DNA of 7,920 nucleotides from Candidatus Subteraquimicrobium carltonvillense (GTDB lineage Bacteria; Actinomycetota; Aquicultoria; Subteraquimicrobiales; Subteraquimicrobiaceae): assembly GCA_002339355.1 (NCBI GenBank), contig DDKQ01000061.1, positions 1 through 7,920 on the forward strand, written 5' to 3'. The notes under the pieces were generated by a model. That model was not told the origin of the DNA. It saw nothing but the letters and a program-made list of their open reading frames with translations, and did no database searches. Position numbers and translations under genes: made by a program. Of this stretch, positions 1 to 5,626 are shown one piece after another (the stretch's first letter is position 1; every line of letters begins with the position of its first letter).

Positions 1-871
1 CAAAGCTCGCCAGTCCCTGGAGTTTTACCTCGATTATGAGATCTGGGTCGGAATGAGCCTTTATGGCCTCATTGATCTCGTCCACACTACTCATCATATC
101 CACCGGTAATTCCAGCATCTTGAAGAGGCGCCTCCCCACTCGTCTTGGTTCCACCTTCACTGAGCCATCCGGATCGATGAATACTAGGAGAACATTGCCC
201 GATCCTTTCTGGTGAATATCCAGTGCCTCTGGAGAACCACAGTAGCAAGCCTTGGTTCGACCCCTGGAATAATCGGCGAAGGAATGCCAATGCCCCATGG
301 CTATGTAATTCATGCCACTGCTCTCTACCTCCTCCAAGGTGAAAATCGCTCCATCCTCCTTTACCTTTTCGGAAATTTTCATAGATCCGTGGATGAGAGC
401 GATGTGAAATTTTGTCCCCGTTTGAGGATGAATACCTTCAAGGGGACTCTCTTCTAAGATCCCCGTGGTGAGAGCCTTTCCATAGACCGTTAAACCCAAA
501 TTCTCAAAGACTTTGAAGGTTACCTCACCAGTGAAAAGGGTAAAATTGGGAAGAACATCATTGAAATTGTAATGGCGATAGATGGAGGCTGCATCATAAC
601 GGTCATGAGTACCGGGTATGAGACAGATTGGAATATTCTTCTGCTCTAGTTTCTTGAACAGCTGAACGACTCCATCCAAGGTTCGCCGGGAGGGATTATT
701 GGAATCAAACAAATCACCCGCGATGAGGAAGAGATCCACATTTTCTTCAATGGCGAGATCAATTACATTTCCAAAGGTTTTAAGGATTTGAAGGCGTTGT
801 TCCTCCCCCTTTTCACCAAGTATAGAGAATTTAGCTCCGAGATGGATGTCGCCGGTATGCAAAATCTTCAA
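1..871 (-). CDS. SbcD/Mre11/YhaO-type metallophosphoesterase (DNA repair exonuclease), C-terminus cut by window edge
   Basis: Two-metal phosphoesterase of the Mre11/SbcD/YhaO group; family members trim DNA ends with a Rad50/SbcC-like ATPase. The visible 290 codons are open with no frameshift and contain the family motifs in order: GDIH (7-10), GDLFD (52-56), GTHD (87-90), a His in ALIHGS (161), GHWH (193-196), then YCGSPEALD (210-218), which resembles the YPGSPEP stretch after the catalytic core. Motif III is normally GNHD; here Asn is Thr88. I chose the TTG start at 871 because it gives the classic N-terminus MKILHTGDIHLG and has GGTGA five bases upstream; in-frame GTGs at 880 and 883 are alternatives, and an in-frame stop lies at 902-904. 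The gene starts 93 bp after the DUF3307 stop and may be cotranscribed with it. The missing part should hold the capping domain; an SbcC/YhaN-like partner may lie further left. Family assignment is firm, the exact subfamily is not. Confidence 0.9.
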   Translation of the reverse strand, partial: MKILHTGDIHLGAKFSILGEKGEEQRLQILKTFGNVIDLAIEENVDLFLIAGDLFDSNNPSRRTLDGVVQLFKKLEQKNIPICLIPGTHDRYDAASIYRHYNFNDVLPNFTLFTGEVTFKVFENLGLTVYGKALTTGILEESPLEGIHPQTGTKFHIALIHGSMKISEKVKEDGAIFTLEEVESSGMNYIAMGHWHSFADYSRGRTKACYCGSPEALDIHQKGSGNVLLVFIDPDGSVKVEPRRVGRRLFKMLELPVDMMSSVDEINEAIKAHSDPDLIIEVKLQGLASF

Positions 872-876
872 ATTTA

Positions 877-881
877 TCACC
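877..881 (-). promoter_or_regulatory. Shine-Dalgarno GGTGA that decides the nuclease start
   Basis: On the minus strand GGTGA is followed by five bases (TAAAT) and then TTG at 871. This is normal SD spacing and favours TTG over the two tandem GTG codons at 880 and 883, which overlap the SD itself. Confidence 0.55.
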
Positions 882-890
882 ACTTTGTCA

Positions 891-911
891 AGCTGTAAGG
901 ATTAAGCCTTT
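891..911. repeat. Intergenic heptamer repeat, copy A (3 units)
   Basis: Read on the plus strand, this is three successive 7-bp units, AGCTGTA, AGGATTA and AGCCTTT. The whole 21 bp is identical to 2443-2463 in the spacer after the cyclase gene, and close variants lie at 1703-1723 and 1745-1766. It sits just upstream of the nuclease start. Function unknown. Confidence 0.75.
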
Positions 912-938
912 AACTTTGAGAAACCAGCCTCAATCCCC

Positions 939-952
939 CTACCTACTACCTA
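939..952. repeat. Perfect 7-bp tandem duplication, CTACCTA x2
   Basis: Two exact copies of CTACCTA lie in the DUF3307-nuclease spacer. The unit differs from the AGGATTA-type repeats but has the same 7-bp period, so this spacer carries two separate heptamer tracts. A two-copy repeat alone could be chance. Confidence 0.5.
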
Positions 953-964
953 GAACCAAACCTT

Positions 965-1681
965 TTAAATCGTCCTAAGAATGAGACCAACGATTATCGC
1001 CAAACTCATACTCGAAGCGAATTCAAGGACAAAGAGGTATTTCCAATTACCCTTGATCATCTTCACCATTGAAGGTATGAAGGCTAGAGGTACCAGAAAA
1101 TACAAGCCAACCAGGATAAATGTAACTGCCAGCCCTCGCTCGACAATACCCATAAACCTCTCGTGAAAATAAAGGGTATTATTGCCACGCCTACTAGCAG
1201 GCTCACCTGCTGGAGGAGCAGACCCGGTCGGTCCCGCTCTACTAAAAGTATTGCAAAATTCGTAGATTAATATGGAACCACCAAAGGTAGCTGCAATATA
1301 ACCAACGAGATAGGGAAAGAATTGAGAATAAGGAATGTGCAATGAAGAGACGAATCTCAATTCAGTCAGGAAAAAAACCATGCCCATCACAAAGAGATGG
1401 AGGACCTGATCTCCGATGAAGCTGTATAAACTCGCAGTGGGCTTCCTTGCCGTCGCATTTATTTTAAACCGATCAAAAAGAAAGTGGGAAAAGCCAAGTA
1501 CTATGGCCCAAAGTAGCCATCGGTGAGAATATGGTGCAAGGACCATGGCAGTGAGCAGGCTATAAATACCGCTATGAGTGATCAAGCCCAAAATGCTTTG
1601 CTTCGCCCATTTAACTAACGATGCCGGTTGCATGAAATCCACCACGAGGTGCACTAGCAACAACAAATAAAACAAAGACAT
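965..1681 (-). CDS. DUF3307-family integral membrane protein
   Basis: Predicted 238-residue polytopic membrane protein of unknown biochemical role. The N-terminal half has the DUF3307 pattern of spaced His/Asp in membrane segments: HLVVDF (11-16), TH (35-36), HFLFD (66-70) and GDQVLH (90-95). Hydrophobic stretches lie near 1-17, 31-50, 55-70, 92-106, 121-142, 183-202 and 218-235. I chose the ATG at 1681 because GGAGG lies six bases upstream; a TTG at 1687 in the same frame falls inside that spacer. Residues 147-166 are an odd Gly/Pro/Ala/Ser/Arg-rich linker encoded by a GC-rich palindromic element, between two membrane segments. The gene follows the cAMP-receptor gene after 301 bp and precedes the nuclease gene by 93 bp. 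Membership of DUF3307 is from motif recognition; no function is implied by the family. Confidence 0.85.
   Translation of the reverse strand: MSLFYLLLLVHLVVDFMQPASLVKWAKQSILGLITHSGIYSLLTAMVLAPYSHRWLLWAIVLGFSHFLFDRFKINATARKPTASLYSFIGDQVLHLFVMGMVFFLTELRFVSSLHIPYSQFFPYLVGYIAATFGGSILIYEFCNTFSRAGPTGSAPPAGEPASRRGNNTLYFHERFMGIVERGLAVTFILVGLYFLVPLAFIPSMVKMIKGNWKYLFVLEFASSMSLAIIVGLILRTI
1191..1244 (-). repeat. GC-rich palindromic element inserted in frame in the DUF3307 gene
   Basis: A 42-bp GC-rich core (1197-1238) is bounded on both sides by the direct repeat CTACTA (1191-1196 and 1239-1244; TAGTAG in coding sense). Core plus one repeat copy is 48 bp, exactly 16 codons. In coding sense the core forms two hairpins: GAGCGGGACC with GGGTCTGCTC around a GACC loop (nine of ten positions pair, two as G-U), then AGCAGG with CCTGCT around a TGAG loop. 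It encodes most of the Gly/Pro/Ala-rich linker at residues 147-166. Its composition contrasts with the AT-rich sequence on both sides. The layout resembles protein-coding palindromic repeats such as the Rickettsia palindromic elements, but no second copy is visible here. Confidence 0.6.
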
Positions 1682-1687
1682 AACCAA

Positions 1688-1692
1688 CCTCC
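1688..1692 (-). promoter_or_regulatory. Shine-Dalgarno GGAGG that decides the DUF3307 start
   Basis: Minus-strand GGAGG followed by TTGGTT and then ATG at 1681. The six-base spacing supports the ATG over the TTG codon at 1687, which lies inside the spacer. Confidence 0.65.
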
Positions 1693-1695
1693 ATT

Positions 1696-1781
1696 AGCTA
1701 TAAGCCGTAAGGATTAAGCCCTTTCTTTCCAGGATTAAGCTGTAAGCTGTAAGGATTAGCCTTTTTATCCCTTAATCCTTA
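1696..1781. repeat. Intergenic heptamer repeat, copy B (longest tract)
   Basis: On the plus strand the tract reads in 7-bp steps: AGCTATA, AGCCGTA, AGGATTA, AGCCCTT, TCTTTCC, AGGATTA, AGCTGTA, AGCTGTA, AGGATTA, then GCC. It ends in an inverted repeat, TAAGGATTA (1750-1758) and TAATCCTTA (1773-1781), a 9-bp stem around 14 bases. It lies just upstream of the DUF3307 SD, so the transcript leader would carry it. It is not a terminator for the upstream gene, since no U-run follows the stem on the minus strand. Confidence 0.75.
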
Positions 1782-1825
1782 ACTGGACTATTAACGAGTT
1801 AGGTTGACATTTTAGACATTCGGGA

Positions 1826-1931
1826 GGGGTAAGTGTGGAGAAAACCTGCCCATACGGAGCGGCGGCCGGAGTATGACTTTTGTTAAACTAAAAACCAGGC
1901 CGACCGCGTGGGCTCACGAGCACTTCACCCC
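1826..1931. other. Long imperfect palindrome / candidate structured RNA or small mobile element
   Basis: The 301-bp spacer 1682-1982 has no supportable ORF. Its GC-richer middle folds into nested stems: 1826-1835 with 1921-1931 (10 bp, one bulged C at 1926), 1848-1853 with 1908-1913 (six pairs, one G-U), 1855-1857 with 1904-1906, and 1863-1867 with 1898-1902 (5 bp), leaving a loop of about 30 bases. A competing local hairpin pairs CATAC (1851-1855) with GTATG (1871-1875). I recognise no riboswitch or known RNA class, and the transcribed strand is unknown. It could be a non-coding RNA, a leader element of the DUF3307 gene, or a miniature element. Pairing was found by eye. Confidence 0.35.
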
Positions 1932-1937
1932 GACCAT

Positions 1938-1967
1938 AGTGTTAACCAGTTTTGTTAATAATACACT
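1938..1967. other. Bulged inverted repeat after the cAMP-receptor gene
   Basis: AGTGT and TAAC (1938-1946) pair with GTTA (1954-1957) and ACACT (1963-1967), separated by a 5-base bulge (ATAAT). A TAATCCTTA motif of the heptamer family starts at 1967. The structure lies 15 bp past the stop of the 143-residue protein, but no U-run follows on the minus strand, so I do not call it an intrinsic terminator. Confidence 0.3.
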
Positions 1968-1982
1968 AATCCTTATTCCTGC

Positions 1983-2414
1983 TTAAGGTCCTATCCAGGG
2001 CATGGATTCCCTCAATCTGCGTCCCGAAAGGGTAACCTGAAGTGAAAGTTTTTCAACTTGATCATCTATCTCTCGAATCCGGTGGCTCATTTCCTCTAGC
2101 ATCTTCAAGGCAAAATCAGGATCCTCTCTGATTAGAGACTTTAATCTTTCCTTGTCGATGACCAATACCCTGGTCTTGCCCATAGCCATCACCATAGCTG
2201 AGCGAGGACGATTCTCAAACAGAGCCATCTCTCCGAAAAAATCTCCCTTTTTTAAGATTGCCAATGTGGTCTCCATTTCCTCTGTCTCTCGTATAATTTT
2301 TTTGGTCACCTTCACCCTGCCAGACTGGATGATGAACATCTCCCTCCCTAGATCGCATTCATTGAAGATAACCTCGCCATCTTGATACTCTCTCACTTCC
2401 CCTTCCTGACACAT
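1983..2414 (-). CDS. Stand-alone cyclic-nucleotide-binding (CRP-fold) receptor without DNA-binding domain
   Basis: A 143-residue protein made of one cNMP-binding beta-roll (about residues 5-90) and a following helix (about 95-125). The phosphate-binding cassette at 57-74 reads GDFFGEMALFENRPRSAM and has Gly61, Glu62, Arg71 and Ser72, matching the cAMP-contacting Gly-Glu and Arg-Ser of E. coli CRP, so binding competence is likely. CRP/FNR regulators are usually 200-230 residues with a C-terminal winged helix; here the chain ends after the C-helix with a short basic tail, so it is not expected to bind DNA and should act by protein contact. The ATG has AAAGGAGG eight bases upstream. It begins 39 bp after the stop of the adenylate cyclase gene, almost certainly in one transcript, which makes cAMP from that enzyme its natural ligand. 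The latter point is inference. Confidence 0.88.
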   Translation of the reverse strand: MCQEGEVREYQDGEVIFNECDLGREMFIIQSGRVKVTKKIIRETEEMETTLAILKKGDFFGEMALFENRPRSAMVMAMGKTRVLVIDKERLKSLIREDPDFALKMLEEMSHRIREIDDQVEKLSLQVTLSGRRLRESMPWIGP

Positions 2415-2435
2415 CCTAAAAACCTCCTTTATTTA

Positions 2436-2487
2436 AGCTATAAGCTGTAAGGATTAAGCCTTTTTGTAATCCTTAATCCTTAATCCT
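2436..2487. repeat. Intergenic heptamer repeat, copy C, running into the 3' end of the cyclase gene
   Basis: Plus-strand units are AGCTATA, AGCTGTA, AGGATTA and AGCCTTT (2436-2463), then TTTG and three 7-bp steps of TAATCCT type (2467-2487). TAAGGATTA (2448-2456) and TAATCCTTA (2467-2475) form a 9-bp stem with a 10-base loop. The cyclase stop codon (2454-2456) lies inside the AGGATTA unit, and the last ten cyclase residues, GLRIKDYKKA, are encoded by the repeat. The other end lies next to the SD of the receptor gene. Confidence 0.75.
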
Positions 2488-5459
2488 GGTTTCATATCCA
2501 ATACATTATATACTATCAATGGCTCTCTTTTTCCTCTGAGTCTAATCGGTGGTAACTTCTCCGCCACAACTGCTTCCTTGACCAAACCATAGGTGCTGGA
2601 ATTTACCAAAATTTGTCCTTTACTTGCTACACTACATAGACGAGAGGCTATGTTCACATTGTCACCAATAACTGTGAAGTCCAGACGTTTACCGCTACCG
2701 ATGTGACCCACAACAACATCTCCCGTATTAATACCAATACCATAACTGACCACGGGGAGATCGGTGGTCTTAGCTTGAAAGAGCTTGATTTCCCTCTGCA
2801 TTTCGATAGCAGCTTCAACAGCTCTCAAAGCGTGATCCTTCTGCTCCTTGGGAGCATTGAAGAATGCCATGATAGCATCACCTATGTATTTATCAAGCGT
2901 GCCACCGTGTTGGAAAATGATTTCAGTGAGGAAGGCAAGATAAGTATTTAAAACTGATCTTACCCTTTCAGGTGCTAAATCCTCTGAAAGGCTGGTGAAT
3001 CCTCTGATATCTGCAAAAAGCACTGTGACTTCCTGGCACCGATATAACCTTTCGCTCCCCATGCGGAAAAGAATTCTCCCCAAATAATCCATGGATATCC
3101 CCTTTGCAAAAGCCCACGTAAATAGGGATAGAGTGTCTCTAGCCTCCATAGATAATAGATGATGATACTCATACTCGCGGGAGAGATTGAGTGCTTGCTC
3201 GAGGTACTTTTGAGCCTTCGATTGATCATTCCTCTTATGATAGATGGCAGCTAAATGGAGATAAATAGAGGTCAAAATATATTTATTGTCGTGTTTCTCG
3301 GCAACCTCTACCGCTTTACGGAGAATTTCCTGGGCTTTATTCGGCTTTTGTGACTTAGAGTACAAAATTCCTAAGTCTGCGAGAGACCAACTGATTTCCC
3401 AGCTCCCTCCTTCACTGCTGGTTAATGCTACAGCTCGTTGACCAAATTCCAAAGCTTTTTGGAATCTCCCTTGCATGCCATAGAGTCTACCCAGGGCGCG
3501 TAAGGCGAAGCATAGCCCCCAGGTATCATGCAACTCCTCGAAGATCGCCTTTGACTCCTCCACTAATTTCAAACCTTGTTTAATCTCCCCCATCTCTGCT
3601 AGCGTTTCACCCATTGTCCAGAGGACCCATCCTCGCACCCGTCTGTATCCGAATTCCTCAACAATTTCCAAGGCTTGATGTGACACCTTAAGAGAGAGCT
3701 CATAATCTCCCTCCATGCGATGGACCATGGCGATATTACATAAAGTGAGGGCCATATCGTGTTTATTTCCCAGCTCCTGTCTCAGTCGTAGAGATTTGTT
3801 GCTCATTCGCAGAGCATCAGCAAATTCTCCCCTCTCCAAGTAGGGGATAGCGAGATTATGAAGAACAGAAGCTTGGGTGGTCTTGTCCCCCACTTTTTGG
3901 CTAAGTGTAAGGGCTCTTTCGAATAAAGGAAGAGCCCGTTCAGGATCCATTCGGAGGTAGCAACTAGCCAAACTACATAAGATGGATGCCTGATCTTTCT
4001 CCTCAAGATAATTTAATGATTGCTCGAGAAGAGATATCGCTTGCTTATAAGCCACCTTTAATCTATGGAGCTCACCACTTCTGCCAAGACTTATCCCCGC
4101 GCCTTGCCTATCCCCTCTCCTCTTGAAGATAAGAAAAGCTCTTTCGTACAGAGCCAAGGCATCATCCCATTCCCCCTGAATTTCCCGGATTTTACCCTTG
4201 TGGATCAGCAACCAAGGCTCTCCTTGAACAATCTGATAAGGAATTCTATCAATCCATGATTTAAGAGTGGAAAACCTACTGGTGCTTATCATCTCACCAG
4301 CAATTTTTGAGATGAGCTTTGCCGCTCCATGAGGTTTTTCCGCTTGGAAATAATGGTAGACAGCGTGATCCCACTCGCCTGTACTCTTGAAATAACGTGC
4401 AGCTTTCTGATGAAGATTAAGGATCGTTGCTTTGCTCTCGGTTTCGATGGATTTGGTTTCCAAGAACTTTTGGAACAGATGGTGATAGCGGTATATGCTA
4501 TCCAAACGCGTGGTAAAAACATGGCTTTTCTCCAAATATTCTAAAACATTTTGAGAATCTTTAATGCCCACTAAGATATTGCCGAGATCTGGATTTATAA
4601 AGGGTACAATTGAGGTTCTTTTAAGAAAAGTCTGAATCCTTGGGGATTCTTGCTCAAAAACCTCCTGGGCTAGATATTCGTAGATATCTCGAGTACCCAT
4701 AAAGTGATCTATAAATTCTTTCCTCTTAAGCGGTTCTAGATTCTTCAGGGAATCGTAGAGGAGCAAAAGACTGGCGATCCAGCCCTCAGTTTTAGTTGCC
4801 AGATTATTCAATTCCTCATCATCCAAGGAAAGAGGATAAAAATCATTGAACAGTTGGCGAATCTCTGGAGGGGTAAATTTCAAATTATCGGTCTCGATTT
4901 CAGCCACCTCTCTCCGCGCCTTAAGTGTTGCCAAGGGGAGATTTGGTGTAACCCGGGAAAGGATAACGAAATGAACTTTTGGAGGTAGCTGGTCAAGAAG
5001 GAATTTGATGATTTCACTTATTTCTGAATTATCATTTACATGGTGATAGTCATCCAAAATGATCAGCGTATCCTCTGGGATAATTTCCATTAACTCATTG
5101 ATGAAAACGGTTGCCACCGATTTCCTTTCCTTGGAAAGATCCACTGTTTCTCTTAGCCTATTTTTGGTTTGAGTACCAAAGCGAGGAAACTCTTTCCTAA
5201 TCGCCTCCACTAAATAATTCAAAAAAACGGCGGGATCATTATCACCCGGGTCCAGACGATACCAAATTACCTTAAATTTTGTGTCGGAGGCGAAATCCGC
5301 AAGGAGCGTTGTCTTACCATATCCACTCTGAGCACATACAACTATGAGCCTTCGGTCGACATTTGCCTGTAGGAGCTCGAGCAATCTCCACCTTTTGAGA
5401 ATATTTTGTACTTTTGGAGCGAGCAATTTTGTGCGCAAAATTGGAGTTTGATAAACCAT
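2454..5459 (-). CDS. MalT-like STAND ATPase-TPR-adenylate cyclase fusion, predicted cAMP-producing sensor
   Basis: A 1001-residue cytoplasmic signalling protein; no signal peptide or membrane segment is seen. Residues 1-340 match MalT/LuxR-type STAND ATPases: Walker A AQSGYGKTT (43-51, Lys49), Walker B LIILDD (132-137), LSR (168-170) and TEGWIASLL (224-232). Residues 345-765 are helical TPR-like repeats of about 40 residues, a usual site for ligand or partner sensing. Residues 806-988 are a class III cyclase with metal Asp817 (FADIRGF) and Asp861 (KYIGDAIMAFF), adenine-selecting Lys857 and Thr929, and transition-state Asn936 and Arg940, so it should make cAMP, probably as a dimer. MalT proteins normally end in a LuxR helix-turn-helix; here the cyclase takes that place. 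The ATG has GAAGG six bases upstream. The next gene encodes a cAMP receptor. The last ten residues come from an intergenic repeat. Domain calls are firm; the stimulus is unknown. Confidence 0.93.
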   Translation of the reverse strand: MVYQTPILRTKLLAPKVQNILKRWRLLELLQANVDRRLIVVCAQSGYGKTTLLADFASDTKFKVIWYRLDPGDNDPAVFLNYLVEAIRKEFPRFGTQTKNRLRETVDLSKERKSVATVFINELMEIIPEDTLIILDDYHHVNDNSEISEIIKFLLDQLPPKVHFVILSRVTPNLPLATLKARREVAEIETDNLKFTPPEIRQLFNDFYPLSLDDEELNNLATKTEGWIASLLLLYDSLKNLEPLKRKEFIDHFMGTRDIYEYLAQEVFEQESPRIQTFLKRTSIVPFINPDLGNILVGIKDSQNVLEYLEKSHVFTTRLDSIYRYHHLFQKFLETKSIETESKATILNLHQKAARYFKSTGEWDHAVYHYFQAEKPHGAAKLISKIAGEMISTSRFSTLKSWIDRIPYQIVQGEPWLLIHKGKIREIQGEWDDALALYERAFLIFKRRGDRQGAGISLGRSGELHRLKVAYKQAISLLEQSLNYLEEKDQASILCSLASCYLRMDPERALPLFERALTLSQKVGDKTTQASVLHNLAIPYLERGEFADALRMSNKSLRLRQELGNKHDMALTLCNIAMVHRMEGDYELSLKVSHQALEIVEEFGYRRVRGWVLWTMGETLAEMGEIKQGLKLVEESKAIFEELHDTWGLCFALRALGRLYGMQGRFQKALEFGQRAVALTSSEGGSWEISWSLADLGILYSKSQKPNKAQEILRKAVEVAEKHDNKYILTSIYLHLAAIYHKRNDQSKAQKYLEQALNLSREYEYHHLLSMEARDTLSLFTWAFAKGISMDYLGRILFRMGSERLYRCQEVTVLFADIRGFTSLSEDLAPERVRSVLNTYLAFLTEIIFQHGGTLDKYIGDAIMAFFNAPKEQKDHALRAVEAAIEMQREIKLFQAKTTDLPVVSYGIGINTGDVVVGHIGSGKRLDFTVIGDNVNIASRLCSVASKGQILVNSSTYGLVKEAVVAEKLPPIRLRGKREPLIVYNVLDMKPGLRIKDYKKA

Positions 5460-5512
5460 TAAAAACCTTCTTCCCCTTTGTCTCGGTTCTTCAAAGTCGT
5501 ATGCACGTTCTT

Positions 5513-5518
5513 ATTATA
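5513..5518 (-). promoter_or_regulatory. Candidate -10 box for the cyclase-receptor operon
   Basis: A perfect TATAAT on the minus strand, 53 bases upstream of the cyclase ATG. No good -35 hexamer sits 16-18 bases upstream (TGGTTT at 17); the -35 region is instead covered by a perfect palindrome, which would suit activator-dependent or repressible transcription. Promoter assignment is by inspection only. Confidence 0.45.
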
Positions 5519-5528
5519 ATTTACAAAC

Positions 5529-5545
5529 AATCTGGAAACCAGATT
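5529..5545. promoter_or_regulatory. Perfect 17-bp palindrome at the -35 position of the cyclase gene (operator candidate)
   Basis: AATCTGG and CCAGATT flank a 3-bp centre. The centre lies where a -35 box would be relative to TATAAT at 5513-5518. It does not match CRP (TGTGA...TCACA) or FNR (TTGAT...ATCAA) sites. On the plus strand it is followed by Ts and could pass for a weak terminator, but no plus-strand gene precedes it; a second terminator for the protease gene is the main alternative. Confidence 0.4.
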
Positions 5546-5548
5546 TTT

Positions 5549-5581
5549 AAAGAACAAAGACCCACACGTGGTGGGTCTTTG
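5549..5581 (-). terminator. Intrinsic terminator of the protease gene
   Basis: CAAAGACCCAC and GTGGGTCTTTG form a perfect 11-bp stem around a 5-base loop (5555-5581). On the minus strand it is followed by TTCTTT, and it begins 46 bp after the protease stop. It separates the protease gene from the cyclase operon, so the two are probably transcribed independently. Confidence 0.85.
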
Positions 5582-5626
5582 CACATTGATAAAATTCGGG
5601 GCATCAACAAAGCGAAGATATGTCTG

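Noticed and set aside
212..457. Plus-strand ORF of 81 codons
   Set aside because: It lies inside the nuclease gene, whose motifs are intact on the other strand; no SD or recognisable domain.
1696..1781. Heptamer tract as a CRISPR array
   Set aside because: Units are 7 bp, degenerate and contiguous, with no spacers and no cas genes nearby.
1804..1809. TTGACA on the plus strand as a -35 box
   Set aside because: No -10-like hexamer at 16-18 bp downstream and no plus-strand gene follows.
1826..1931. Known riboswitch (TPP, cobalamin, ZTP and c-di-AMP considered)
   Set aside because: None of the conserved core motifs of these classes is present on either strand.
1983..2414. Receptor gene as a truncated CRP regulator (pseudogene)
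   Set aside because: The frame ends cleanly after the C-helix, and the 301-bp spacer beyond it shows no helix-turn-helix coding remnant that I could find; stand-alone cNMP domain proteins are a normal family.
2975..3229. Minus-strand 84-codon ORF in another frame of the cyclase gene
   Set aside because: Overlaps the TPR/cyclase junction in the wrong frame; the main frame has clear domain motifs.
5529..5545. CRP or FNR binding site
   Set aside because: Half-sites do not match TGTGA or TTGAT, and the receptor encoded here has no DNA-binding domain.
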